A DNA stretch of 41,914 bases from Prolixibacteraceae bacterium (GCA_017998095.1 JAGODU010000017.1:1-41914); one strand, 5' to 3'. Shown: positions 26,043-35,371, counted from the first letter of the stretch. The notes: a model not told the origin generated them from the sequence alone. Numbers and translations: made by a program.

Positions 26043-26675
26043 GTGAAGGAATTCTGGGATTTGCTATATAATAAAATCGGAAGCGGATGGGGCTTTGAAC
26101 CTTCTGATTCAGCTATTGCTGCTTCTGAAATTTTCAACCAAAGAGGATATATACAAGTTTTGATTCCCGGAATAGGATATGGGAGAAACATGACTCCTTT
26201 TACTGATAAGGGAATGTTTGTTTCAGGAATAGAAATCTCGAAGGAAGCAATTAAATTGATGCAAAAGACTGATCTCGTGAGAGATATATATGAAGGATCC
26301 GTTCTTGATATGCCATTCTCAAATGCAAAATACGATGCTGTTTTTTCTTATGCCTTGCTTCATCTGTTTAATTTTAATGAGAGAAAAAAAATTATTTCTG
26401 CCTGCTACAATCAATTACTTGATGGGGGAATGATGATTTTCAGCGTTTCATCTGCTGATGATAAAAAGGATAAAGGAAGACTTATTGGAAGGAACAGATA
26501 TTTTCAATCCAACAAGATGAAGGTTTTTTATTATGATGACAGGTCTATACAAAAGGAATTCAGTAAATTTGGACTGACTGAAATCAGGGATATTGAAGAA
26601 CCAATTAAGTTTATGAAGGATGAGCCCCCGATGAAGTTTAAGTATATTGTTTGCATCAAATCAAATTCTTATTAA
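26043..26675 (+). CDS. Class I SAM-dependent methyltransferase
   Basis: A 210-residue protein with a GTG start. LIPGIGYGRN (residues 40-49) is the SAM-binding motif I, an acidic residue in GIEIS follows at the end of strand 2, and VLDMPF...YDAVFSYALLHLF gives motifs II and III. The N-terminal FWDLLYNKIGSGWG...SDSAI resembles TehB/thiopurine-type methyltransferases. The substrate cannot be read from sequence. It lies between dtd and the MazG-like gene, and its TAA overlaps the next ATG by one base. Confidence 0.82.
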   Translation: MKEFWDLLYNKIGSGWGFEPSDSAIAASEIFNQRGYIQVLIPGIGYGRNMTPFTDKGMFVSGIEISKEAIKLMQKTDLVRDIYEGSVLDMPFSNAKYDAVFSYALLHLFNFNERKKIISACYNQLLDGGMMIFSVSSADDKKDKGRLIGRNRYFQSNKMKVFYYDDRSIQKEFSKFGLTEIRDIEEPIKFMKDEPPMKFKYIVCIKSNSY

Positions 26676-27007
26676 TGGAAGAATTGACAATCACTCAGGC
26701 ACAAAAGAAAGTAGACGACTGGATATCAAAATATGGAGTGAGATATTTCAGCGAACTAACTAATATGGCTGTGTTAACTGAAGAGGTAGGAGAGCTAGCA
26801 CGCATAATCGCCCGTAAATATGGCGACCAGTCTTTTAAAACAGGGGAGAAGGATGGTGATATTTCAGATGAGCTTGCTGATGTACTTTGGGTAGTGATTT
26901 GTCTGGCTAATCAAACTGGAGTTGATTTAGAAAAGGCATTTAATGATAATATTGAAAAGAAAACCAGACGTGACAACAAACGTCATCTTGAAAATGATAA
27001 ATTATAA
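26675..27007 (+). CDS. MazG-like nucleotide pyrophosphohydrolase
   Basis: A 110-residue all-alpha NTP pyrophosphohydrolase. I chose the ATG at 26675 (MEELTITQAQ), because the stop of the preceding gene overlaps it as TAATG; an in-frame start at 26651 would add eight unlikely residues. EEVGE (36-40) and DELAD (65-69) form the metal-binding E-x-x-E / E-x-x-D pattern of MazG. It probably cleans house by hydrolysing non-canonical NTPs. The next gene, deoC, starts five bases later. Confidence 0.88.
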   Translation: MEELTITQAQKKVDDWISKYGVRYFSELTNMAVLTEEVGELARIIARKYGDQSFKTGEKDGDISDELADVLWVVICLANQTGVDLEKAFNDNIEKKTRRDNKRHLENDKL

Positions 27008-27012
27008 CAATT

Positions 27013-27873
27013 ATGGCTAACGATAACTTGCAATTCGACTTAAAAAAGATTGAAGATGAACTTAATATCATCATCGAAAAATCAAAGAATGAATATAACA
27101 CTATTGAAAACAAAAAACTGGCGTTTTCACTTATCGACCTCACTACACTTAATTCAACTGATACAGCTGAGCATGTAAAAAAATTTACTGGAAAGGTAAA
27201 TGAATTTCAGGGTTTATTTCCTGATCTTGAAAATGTTGCAGCTATATGTGTTTATCCGAATATGGTGTCAGTTGTTGAAGAAACATTGCAGATGCCTGAG
27301 GTAAACATAGCTTCCGTTTCAGGTGGTTTTCCTTCATCAATGACTTTCACTCCTGTTAAAGTTAAAGAAACTGAAATGGCACTTAAAGCAGGAGCCGATG
27401 AAATTGACATTATTTTATCGTTAAGCTCTTTTCTTGCAGAAGATTATCAATCTGCCCACGATGATATTGCTGCCGTGAAGAAATGTATGGGGGATGCCCA
27501 TTTAAAAGTGATACTGGAAACAGGAGCGTTGAAGAGTCCTGAGAATATCTGGAAAGCATCAGTATTGGCAATAAATGCAGGTGCTGACTTTATAAAAACA
27601 TCAACCGGTAAGCTTGAACCTGCAGCTACTCCATTAGCTGCTTATATTATGTGCCTTGCGATTTTATATCATTACAATGAAACCGGAGAAAAGATAGGAT
27701 TTAAACCGGCCGGAGGCATTTCTTCTTCATCCGATGCATTGATATATTTATCGATAGTAAAGGAAATACTGGGTGACGAATGGCTTAATCCCCAACTGTT
27801 CAGAATAGGAGCAAGCCGCCTTGCCAATAGCCTTCTCAGCGATATTACGGGTAAGGAAGTTAAGTATTTCTGA
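27013..27873 (+). CDS. deoC: Deoxyribose-phosphate aldolase
   Basis: A 286-residue cytoplasmic class I aldolase cleaving 2-deoxyribose 5-phosphate to glyceraldehyde 3-phosphate and acetaldehyde. FIKTSTGK gives the Schiff-base Lys195, GFKPAGGI gives Lys231, and DEIDIIL gives Asp132. It has an N-terminal extension of about 35 residues compared with short DeoC forms. It is the last gene of the dtd cluster and converges on the MG2 protein gene with only four bases between the stops, so there is no room for a separate terminator. Confidence 0.95.
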   Translation: MANDNLQFDLKKIEDELNIIIEKSKNEYNTIENKKLAFSLIDLTTLNSTDTAEHVKKFTGKVNEFQGLFPDLENVAAICVYPNMVSVVEETLQMPEVNIASVSGGFPSSMTFTPVKVKETEMALKAGADEIDIILSLSSFLAEDYQSAHDDIAAVKKCMGDAHLKVILETGALKSPENIWKASVLAINAGADFIKTSTGKLEPAATPLAAYIMCLAILYHYNETGEKIGFKPAGGISSSSDALIYLSIVKEILGDEWLNPQLFRIGASRLANSLLSDITGKEVKYF

Positions 27874-27877
27874 TTTT

Positions 27878-30406
27878 CTATCTTACGGTAGAAAATGTTG
27901 AAATTTCACTATGCTTAATGCCTTTTTGTGAAGTAGCTTCTACTTGTATCACAAAGTCACTTTTTATTTCGCTGGCTTTTATTTTCAACACTACCTTGCC
28001 ATCCTTGTCAACAGGAATATTGTTTTTCCAGAAGAGGGTAGTCTGGTATACCCATACGTTGTGCTTGAAGTTTTCATAGTCAAAAGATTCAATTGAACTA
28101 AACCCCTTTTCAGTTTTGGGTGCTTGAAAATCAGAAACTTCTTTCTTGGTAACTATTTCAATTACACCAACTGAGTTAAGCCCTGTATATTTTTGAATAT
28201 CAACAGGGTTGGTGCTGATATTTATTGACTTAACATCGAAAGGAGATAATGCATTAAGAACATTTATGTCAGTTCCCATCTTTTGGCCATCAATAACAAT
28301 CAATGCACCAGATTGAAAGTTAAAAGAGTTGTTGGAACCATAAAAGACAATTTGGTTACTTTCGATTCTAAAGGGCTTGGTCATCTTTATTACCTCAAGA
28401 ACTGAATTGCCGGATTGCAATAACTTTTCTGTACCAGAAGGGCCTGAAATTTTATTATCTCTGTTTTCTGTTCCTATCAATTTAAGCAGGTCTTTGTTAT
28501 TCTGATAGTATGATAAAATTTCTTCTTTATCGAACAAAGGGTGATTCTTTAACGATTCAAACATAAGCAGTTCATCCAGCGATTCATTGAAAGTGCGGTT
28601 TAACTGAACATTATAGCTTTTCTTTCCTGAATTGCTGAAAGCTTTCACAATAATATCATTGGACTTAGGAAGTCGTTCAAAACTAAACCTGCCTTTATCA
28701 TCAGTCGTTGTCGTGGCTAAAGTATGATTATTTGCCTGAACTGCCATTACTGTTGCACCTTCAACAGGTTGATGATTCCTGCCGGTAACGATTCCGCTAA
28801 ATGCTCTGTCTGTCTCTGGTTTGTAGTAATCTTTTCCTGAAAGCAATTCCTGAATGGAATAATGCTTATAACCATTTGCAATCAGTTCAAGGTTAGTTAG
28901 ATAAATGTCCAGGACAGTTTTAGGCACTGGAGTATATAAAGGATATTTCAGGAATGATTGTTGTGTATTTACTACAATGCTGTAAAGGTTAAACTTATCA
29001 ACCACTTTCACATCAACTGAAGAAGGACCAAACTTTGAGGTGAAATTACTCATATCTATTGTGATATCAACATCTCCGTTAGTGGCGGAGGGTTTTAAAT
29101 GAGTTTCAATATCAAAATTTAAATCTTCGTTGGGCGTGTTATATACCAGTCTTTCGGAAAGCAGAGTTCCTTCCTTTGAAAAAATTAAGAAGTCAACAAT
29201 ACCGGAAGGCAATTCACGGGTGGAAATCTTAAGATTATATTTCTTGTCGCCCGGAATCTGATAAGCCATTTTTATTTCTCCGCCTGTAACTGCAGCAAGA
29301 GTAAGCTCTTCTCCAACATATTTTCCACTGGTAAAAATTGAAACCCTTAATGTAGAATCTTCAGTTTTGAGAAGTGAAAAAACAGAACCGTCAATTAATG
29401 CTTCAGGCAATTCAAACTCCTGATCTTTACCATATTCATCTTCTACTTTAAAGAAATACTTCTGTCCGGGCAATGGCATAATATTGATAAGCCCGTAACC
29501 TTTCTTCATTATCTTGCCGTAACCAACCTGATTATTAAACTGATCATATACTTTGCCGGAAATCTCAACAGGCTCGTTTAGTGGATTTGTTGCCCTGTAA
29601 AGTATTCTCTGTAACTGATTTGTGAGCAGTGTGCCACCTTCCGGGAAAAATTCAACTTTAATCTTGTCCTCAATAGTGAAGATTGGAATTTTCTGGGTCG
29701 CATTATCATTTCCCTGAATTGAAATGTCAATAAAAAGGCCATTGTTTATTTTTTCCGGCAGCTTAAATTTTACTTCGCTAATCTCATTTACCGGAAGAAT
29801 AAATTTTTGGGATAATACCTTTTGATTAAAGTCGAATAAAGAAATAATTACCTTTTCCTTTTTATTTCCCGGGGATATTGAATTTATAATTAGGTTTAAT
29901 CTAATTTCTTCTCCCGGCTTATAAATTTTATTTGAGATATCAGTTTTAAGCAGATAATCGCTTTTTTTATAGGAATTGAGAGTTAAAGGCTTAATAGCAG
30001 CAAGCGATGCATCATTTGTTTTAAGGGCTTTTGGTGTATAAGCAACAATAAATGCATTTCCTTGTTTTGCCCATGAAGGTATAGTAATCTGGTTGTCACA
30101 TACGCCATTAATTATTAAGTACTTATTGTCAAATATTACTTCTCCGGATTCAGCTTTAAGCATAACTATAAGTTCAGTCTCATCGGAGTATATTTCAGAC
30201 AGACAGTTAAATACTTCAGCCTTGAACCATATTTTTTCACCGGGGCTATAAATATCTTTATCCGTTTTAATAAAGACCTTGTTCTTGGGGAAATCAGTTT
30301 TGCCTTTATTCAGTATCTCAGACATCTTTATCAATGACGGATTAGAGTTCTGTGCTGCTGTAAAAAAAGCTGAAGCAATTATAATTATTGAAAGTATATA
30401 TTTCAT
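27878..30406 (-). CDS. Large exported protein with MG2, regulatory-like and TonB-plug-like domains
   Basis: An 842-residue exported protein with a signal peptide (FFTAAQ, residue 19). VFIKTDKDIYSPGEKIWFKA (about 44-63) is a macroglobulin MG2-type domain, and further beta domains include FFPEGGTLL near 253. A carboxypeptidase-regulatory-like domain lies near residues 533-590 (GIVTGRNHQPVEGATVMA, then TDDKGRFSFERLP). Near 690-760, GALIVIDGQK, SPFDVKSINIS and GVIEIVTKK match a TonB plug, but no beta-barrel follows: only about 80 residues remain. It is the last gene of the sigma/anti-sigma operon, 13 bases after the preceding gene. Homologues are common in Bacteroidota; function unknown. Confidence 0.8.
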   Translation of the reverse strand: MKYILSIIIIASAFFTAAQNSNPSLIKMSEILNKGKTDFPKNKVFIKTDKDIYSPGEKIWFKAEVFNCLSEIYSDETELIVMLKAESGEVIFDNKYLIINGVCDNQITIPSWAKQGNAFIVAYTPKALKTNDASLAAIKPLTLNSYKKSDYLLKTDISNKIYKPGEEIRLNLIINSISPGNKKEKVIISLFDFNQKVLSQKFILPVNEISEVKFKLPEKINNGLFIDISIQGNDNATQKIPIFTIEDKIKVEFFPEGGTLLTNQLQRILYRATNPLNEPVEISGKVYDQFNNQVGYGKIMKKGYGLINIMPLPGQKYFFKVEDEYGKDQEFELPEALIDGSVFSLLKTEDSTLRVSIFTSGKYVGEELTLAAVTGGEIKMAYQIPGDKKYNLKISTRELPSGIVDFLIFSKEGTLLSERLVYNTPNEDLNFDIETHLKPSATNGDVDITIDMSNFTSKFGPSSVDVKVVDKFNLYSIVVNTQQSFLKYPLYTPVPKTVLDIYLTNLELIANGYKHYSIQELLSGKDYYKPETDRAFSGIVTGRNHQPVEGATVMAVQANNHTLATTTTDDKGRFSFERLPKSNDIIVKAFSNSGKKSYNVQLNRTFNESLDELLMFESLKNHPLFDKEEILSYYQNNKDLLKLIGTENRDNKISGPSGTEKLLQSGNSVLEVIKMTKPFRIESNQIVFYGSNNSFNFQSGALIVIDGQKMGTDINVLNALSPFDVKSINISTNPVDIQKYTGLNSVGVIEIVTKKEVSDFQAPKTEKGFSSIESFDYENFKHNVWVYQTTLFWKNNIPVDKDGKVVLKIKASEIKSDFVIQVEATSQKGIKHSEISTFSTVR

Positions 30407-30419
30407 GGCTAAATATCTT

Positions 30420-31958
30420 TTATTGCTTGTTAGTAATAATCATATCGTGGTTCTCAAAGTTTTTGATTGCATGTTCCAGTTCTTCTTCCGGTTCAATAAT
30501 GTTGTAATTTTCCCAAAAACCTTGATCATAAGTGACAATCTTCTCAGTGAAAAACTCACTGGGCTTAAATATTTCATTCCTGCTGAATCTTTGAAAATCT
30601 CCCTTTTCAATATCTGTTATCAGAATTTCAGAGGTACTGTTGAATTTGGTTTTTTGTTTTTTTTCTCTGTTGATTAGTTTAATCTGCATAGAGCTTTGAG
30701 CACTCAGTAAATACCACTTCCCTTCAAAAAGACCATATTGAACGGTATAGGCAAGTTCAGAAGGAATAGCTTTAAATTCCTTAGGTTCCTTCTCGATCAT
30801 CATCCTACGGGCTTCTTTAAGCCCTTGTTTGGTGTAATTGAATTCAACCCTTGAGAGTGCCCATGTTTCTATATCGAAATAAAGAACTCCTTCATAAAGG
30901 ATATCCCTGAGGTTGTAAATCGGACTGAAGGAAATAACAACAGATGGTCTTCCTGCAATTAGAGTTCTTCTTTCGTAATTATAAACATATAAATGGCTGA
31001 ATTCTTTGTTGATAAAGCTTTCTTCATTCTTAACAACATCCAGCTTTGTTATATAATATGGGCCTCCCTTTAGTCGGAATTTAATGTCATCATAGGGTTG
31101 AACATCAGAACTCTTCCTCCCTTTTACAAACTTGACGAGATCGTCCCTGAATCCATTGTTGTAAGGGGCTTTAAGGATGTGGAGAACTGCTTCGGATACA
31201 TCGGTATAGTTTGAATTTTCTTTAATGGTTTCCCGATAGAAAGAGGTCAGCAAAGTGTAGTCTTTTTCATAGTTGTTGTAAATCTTTTCAAAAAATCTGT
31301 CAAGTACTTCTTTAGGATCGTAGTAAACTACATTAACTGACGAAAGATTGTACACCGTTTTATCTAAAACAATATTTAAAGCACTGTCTCCTATATTTTT
31401 AATTGGGATATCGTATGGTATGTACCCAATGCATGAAAAACGAAGTGTGTCGTTGAAATAATCGTTAGATATTTTAACAGAAAAATTCCCGTCAAGATTA
31501 GATATTGTTCCTTTACCCTTTCCTAATATTAAAATATTGCAGAAGGGTATAGATTCTTCTTTTTTAACATCACTGACATGCCCCCTTATTGTTTTAAATA
31601 CCGGCTCTTGTTCAGTTTCTTTTTTTTCAATCTTCAGTGGATATAATATTATCTGGTTATCGAGAGCATGGAAACCTAATTTCTCCTGATCAATGATGTC
31701 GATAATGATAGAAAATATTGTTGCATTAACATACTGAGGTTTAATGAGTTTATCTGCTTCAAGAAGAATCGGGTTGTAAGAGAAATATACATTAGCAACT
31801 GAGCTTATTGAATCCAAAAGCTCAGCTTTAGTAATAGAATCAGACTCAATTGTAATGGCGAAATCCAGTTTATTACTATCAGATTGTCCTTTTGCTACAA
31901 TGAAGAAGAGCAAAAGGGCAATGATTATATGGACACTGAATAGTTTCATGGATACCAT
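30420..31958 (-). CDS. STN plus carboxypeptidase-regulatory-like domain protein
   Basis: A 512-residue exported protein. After the leader (MKLFSVHIIIALLLFFIVAK; the ATG at 31949 is as good as 31958) comes an STN domain (about 32-108: LLDSISSVANVYFSYNP). A carboxypeptidase-regulatory-like beta domain follows (about 122-205: IRGHVSDVKKEESIPFCNIL...LDGNFSVKI). The remaining 300 residues (LLTSFYRETIKEN, then beta-rich sequence) form a domain frequent in Bacteroidota envelope proteins. There is no TonB-dependent barrel. Being encoded with ECF sigma and FecR, it may carry the STN that touches the anti-sigma factor. Confidence 0.8.
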   Translation of the reverse strand: MVSMKLFSVHIIIALLLFFIVAKGQSDSNKLDFAITIESDSITKAELLDSISSVANVYFSYNPILLEADKLIKPQYVNATIFSIIIDIIDQEKLGFHALDNQIILYPLKIEKKETEQEPVFKTIRGHVSDVKKEESIPFCNILILGKGKGTISNLDGNFSVKISNDYFNDTLRFSCIGYIPYDIPIKNIGDSALNIVLDKTVYNLSSVNVVYYDPKEVLDRFFEKIYNNYEKDYTLLTSFYRETIKENSNYTDVSEAVLHILKAPYNNGFRDDLVKFVKGRKSSDVQPYDDIKFRLKGGPYYITKLDVVKNEESFINKEFSHLYVYNYERRTLIAGRPSVVISFSPIYNLRDILYEGVLYFDIETWALSRVEFNYTKQGLKEARRMMIEKEPKEFKAIPSELAYTVQYGLFEGKWYLLSAQSSMQIKLINREKKQKTKFNSTSEILITDIEKGDFQRFSRNEIFKPSEFFTEKIVTYDQGFWENYNIIEPEEELEHAIKNFENHDMIITNKQ

Positions 31959-31972
31959 TTAATATCCCAAAG

Positions 31973-33535
31973 CTAAAAAATCTCTTTCAGATAAAAGCTT
32001 GATTTGAATTCTTTCCCGTTTCTCAATACTGTCATATTTATCTTTTTATTTTGCTGTTGTTTGAGAGTTAAATTGATGTCATTAAGAGTCAGGTCTTTAT
32101 GGTTGTTGTAATTTATGCTTATTAATTGATCACTTTGCCTGAATCCCGCATCCCATGCCGGTGAGTTTTCAATTACATTTTCAATTGTGAAAACCGGAAT
32201 TCCCGGAACCGGGTTAATGATTTCCAAACCACTCATGTTGTAATAGAATTTATCTTTGAAATCACTGTTTGGTCTCAGGATTAATCTCTTATTGAAATAA
32301 TCGAAGGTTACTATAAACCTTCTTAGTATTTCTCCTCCTATTGAACCATTTCTGAGTTCAGAATTAATAATGTTGTCGATGTATTCTGATTTTGGATAAG
32401 AAACTATTGGATTATCAAGAGGTTTGCCTCCCAGCCATAATTGCATTAACCTTCCTTTGTGGCCAAACAGGTCTCCTCCTAATCCTACTCCTAGAAAAGA
32501 ATATATATTGTTTGAAGGTATTTTAATCTGATCGCTTGATGCAGGTGAAAGCCAAAGGGCATCACTAGCTCCGGTATCTATAAGGAGAAGAACCGGAACA
32601 ACATCTCCGCTGTCCTGTATAATCTCTGATCTTACGATAGGTTTGTTTCTAACAAAATGCAATGGAAGAACTATATCATTCTTCATAGGATTGTACTCAA
32701 AACGATCGGGTTTATATAGTTTTATTTCTTCTGTTTGGTAATCTACTTTAACTATATAGTTTTTGAATAAATTAAGACCAATAAGTCCATGAACTGGCAT
32801 GCCAAGTATTTGTGATATCTGAAAGTTTTCATCAATTACAACATTTATTTTTTGGTGACTGGCAGTTAAACCGGGCAGAGTTATTGTATTATCACCTGAT
32901 TCATAAGCCTGAGTAACTACTTCATTACCGAGCCCTCTTAGTTCAATTGGTTTCATGTAATTGAGATCCAGTTTTTCTACCAGTGTCAACTCGGTTATTA
33001 TAGGATCTTTAATACCTGAATCAAGTATGAAGTTCATTGTATCGGAGCCGTTAATGCTAACCGGAACAATGATAAGATTACTAATCTGGCGAAATTTAAT
33101 TGACATTGAATTTCGTTTCGCATTATTGAACAGAAATCCTGATGATGGAGTAGAGTAAAGCTTTTTGAAATCAATATGTTCCGACATTGGTACATAATCC
33201 CTGATTACAAGCAGGTTATTTTCTATTTCAAAGATCAGATAATAATCGCTCATCAGTTTTTCAAGTACTTCTTTGACCGACTTGTTTGAAATGCTGAGGT
33301 TTACTCTTTTACCCTTGATTAATTTTGAATTGTAATTAAAATCAAGATTGAACTGAGTACAGATTTTCTTGATTACCTCTTCCAGCGATTCATTTTCAGC
33401 GTATATAGAAATGTTCTGATCTAATACATTGATTTTATTGTCATTGACTTGCCCGAAGGAAACTAACTTCATTAAAATCAACATTAAAAGAACTGCGGAG
33501 GCGATTATCGATTTGAATAAAATTTGTGTTTTCAT
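31973..33535 (-). CDS. STN-domain retropepsin-like aspartyl protease with PDZ domain
   Basis: A 520-residue exported protein: signal peptide to about FGQ (29), an STN domain (about 36-112), then two retropepsin-like halves. The first has FILDSG (Asp172) and GLIGLNLFKNY (250-260); the second has LLIDTGASD (Asp320) and GSIGGEILRRF near 400. A C-terminal PDZ domain (about 440-515, NSPAWDAGFRQSDQLISI) completes it. The first motif is DSG and the second DTG, so both aspartates of an active pair are kept. It follows FecR by 84 bases. It may cleave or regulate an envelope partner; that is inference. Confidence 0.85.
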   Translation of the reverse strand: MKTQILFKSIIASAVLLMLILMKLVSFGQVNDNKINVLDQNISIYAENESLEEVIKKICTQFNLDFNYNSKLIKGKRVNLSISNKSVKEVLEKLMSDYYLIFEIENNLLVIRDYVPMSEHIDFKKLYSTPSSGFLFNNAKRNSMSIKFRQISNLIIVPVSINGSDTMNFILDSGIKDPIITELTLVEKLDLNYMKPIELRGLGNEVVTQAYESGDNTITLPGLTASHQKINVVIDENFQISQILGMPVHGLIGLNLFKNYIVKVDYQTEEIKLYKPDRFEYNPMKNDIVLPLHFVRNKPIVRSEIIQDSGDVVPVLLLIDTGASDALWLSPASSDQIKIPSNNIYSFLGVGLGGDLFGHKGRLMQLWLGGKPLDNPIVSYPKSEYIDNIINSELRNGSIGGEILRRFIVTFDYFNKRLILRPNSDFKDKFYYNMSGLEIINPVPGIPVFTIENVIENSPAWDAGFRQSDQLISINYNNHKDLTLNDINLTLKQQQNKKINMTVLRNGKEFKSSFYLKEIF

Positions 33536-33619
33536 GGCTTAAAATTTTGATTATTTACTTCACGTTGATACTATCCGACTTAAATGAAGTCAGATAAATC
33601 TCAAAATCAACTCCTTAAA

Positions 33620-34618
33620 TTATTTATTATGAATGATATATTTGTTTTCTCCTGCCTTTTCCACTTTTAAGTCAAGAGTCATTGAAACAACATTCAGTAT
33701 GTGGTCAATATTTTGTTTGTTGAATGACGCATTTAACTGATTGCTCATATTAACATTTTCATCAACATCAAAATCAATGTTATAAACCCTGTTTATTGTC
33801 TTTAAAACATCTTCTAGTGATGTGTATTCAAATTTGATTTCATGGGTAAACCAGGAAAGTTCATTTGAATTATAAGTGTTTTCCATTAAAAGATTGCCGG
33901 TTGTCTTATTAAATGTGCCTTTCTGTCCCGGTGTTAAAAGGATTTTATTATCGGCAGTGTTGTTTTTGTTATTCTCTGAAAGTTCTACCTTGCCTGTTTT
34001 AACAACAACTTCAACAGTAGGAGAGTTGTTATAAGCAAACACATTGAATGAAGTTCCAAGTACTTTAACAGATGCTTTTCCTGTGTTTATGATGAAAGGT
34101 TTTTCAGGATCCGGTTTTACATCGAAGAAGGCTTCTCCGGTGAGATTTATTTCTCTGGTTTCTTTGGTGAATTTTTCAGGATAAACAAGCTTTGAGCTGT
34201 GGTTCAAAATTACTTTAGTGCCATCGGGAAGAATTACCTCTTTATCTGAAATATCAGTATTAGTAGTAACTACTTCAGCAAAACTAACTTTTTTATCAAA
34301 ATTAAAACGCAGGGTAGCAATTCCTGTAAGTACTAAAATGGCAATTACTGCAGCTGCTACATTTATCAAACTGCGGTTATTAAGCCTGAATATCTTTTTC
34401 TGATTAATTGCAGGATTTACCTTATCCCATGCCTTATCAGTATCATATTTCTTAAGATTAAAGAAAAGTTCTGTTTTATCCATAACTTGTTCTGAATCAG
34501 AGATAATCTTTTGTAAATCTTCATCTTCTGTCAGCAATTCAAGTTGTTGTTCTTCTTCAATATTCAACTTTTCTTTACTTAGCTTTTTAGCAATAATATT
34601 CCAAAATTCTTCTTTCAT
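33620..34618 (-). CDS. FecR-family anti-sigma factor
   Basis: A 332-residue inner-membrane protein. The cytoplasmic N-terminus (1-80) should bind the sigma factor, and one membrane helix spans about 84-104. A periplasmic FecR domain follows (about 118-215: VILPDGTKVILNHSSKLVYP, INLTGEAFFDV, VLGTSFNV). The C-terminal DUF4974-type domain (about 258-330: FEYTSLEDVLKTINRVYNI) has an STN-like fold and contacts STN partners in known systems. It sits 85 bases after the sigma gene and before two STN proteins. Confidence 0.93.
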   Translation of the reverse strand: MKEEFWNIIAKKLSKEKLNIEEEQQLELLTEDEDLQKIISDSEQVMDKTELFFNLKKYDTDKAWDKVNPAINQKKIFRLNNRSLINVAAAVIAILVLTGIATLRFNFDKKVSFAEVVTTNTDISDKEVILPDGTKVILNHSSKLVYPEKFTKETREINLTGEAFFDVKPDPEKPFIINTGKASVKVLGTSFNVFAYNNSPTVEVVVKTGKVELSENNKNNTADNKILLTPGQKGTFNKTTGNLLMENTYNSNELSWFTHEIKFEYTSLEDVLKTINRVYNIDFDVDENVNMSNQLNASFNKQNIDHILNVVSMTLDLKVEKAGENKYIIHNK

Positions 34619-34703
34619 GTTATTTATATCTCCTGTTTCTTTTATACTTTTTTTATTGCTTTTGTATATTAGACAACCAAAATCAGGCTTACCCTTATAG
34701 ATT

Positions 34704-35273
34704 TTAATTTGCTGTAATTAAAAGTGCTATTATCAGGTTTTTATATTCTTTTAGTTTTTCACGTAATTCTTTTAACGCCTGTCCCATCTGCGTTTCGACA
34801 GTTTTAATTGAGATACCGAGCTGGTCAGCTATCTCACGATATTTAAGCCCCTGATCCCTGCTCATAAGAAATATCTCTCTGCGCCGGTCACTGAGTGACG
34901 CAATACTCGTTTCTATCTTTTTCTCCAGATCTACTTCCATAAAATATCCGGCATATTCAATAGAATTCTCAGGATTTTTCAAAATCTCTGATTGATATTC
35001 CTTAGTTATTTTCTGGTGTTTAATATAGTTAAGACACCGGTTTCGGATTGAGCTGAAAAGGTAATTTTTAACAGACTGATTTATTTCCAGTTCATCTCTT
35101 TTCTCCCATATCTTCAAGAAAAACCCCTGCACTACTTCTTCGCAGTCGTCTTTGTCTTTGATATATCTTCTTGAAAAAACACATAAAGGGGAATAATAAG
35201 TTCTGAAAAGGACTTCGAAACTTTTTTTGTCTCCTTGCCGGATTTTAATAAATAATTCGCGTTCGTCAGTCAT
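34704..35273 (-). CDS. ECF RNA polymerase sigma factor
   Basis: A 189-residue sigma-70 family ECF factor. Region 2 (about 8-75) contains FEVLFRTYYSPLCVFSRRYI and DDCEEVVQGFFLKIW. Region 4 (about 125-175) contains LSDRRREIFLMSRDQGLKYR and the helix-turn-helix IADQLGISIKTVETQMGQAL. It is of the Bacteroidota SusC/FecR-linked type by length and pairing. It is first in a five-gene minus-strand operon with FecR. A 14-bp inverted repeat lies upstream (35281-35337). Its regulon probably includes this operon. Confidence 0.94.
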   Translation of the reverse strand: MTDERELFIKIRQGDKKSFEVLFRTYYSPLCVFSRRYIKDKDDCEEVVQGFFLKIWEKRDELEINQSVKNYLFSSIRNRCLNYIKHQKITKEYQSEILKNPENSIEYAGYFMEVDLEKKIETSIASLSDRRREIFLMSRDQGLKYREIADQLGISIKTVETQMGQALKELREKLKEYKNLIIALLITAN

Positions 35274-35280
35274 TATTTAG

Positions 35281-35337
35281 TTAGTTTATAAAATGCAATT
35301 TATGAAATTAAATTCATTCCCTTATTTTATAAACTAA
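35281..35337. promoter_or_regulatory. 14-bp inverted repeat at the sigma-factor promoter region
   Basis: TTAGTTTATAAAAT (35281-35294) and ATTTTATAAACTAA (35324-35337) are perfect reverse complements 29 bases apart, just upstream of the sigma gene start at 35273. The spacing puts the arm centres 43 bases apart, about four DNA turns. It may be an autoregulatory operator or looped site. A terminator for the gene ending at 35372 is less likely, since the stem has no GC pairs of note and no T run. Confidence 0.5.
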
Positions 35338-35371
35338 TGACAATTGATTTTCTTTTTCCACTTATTTCAAA

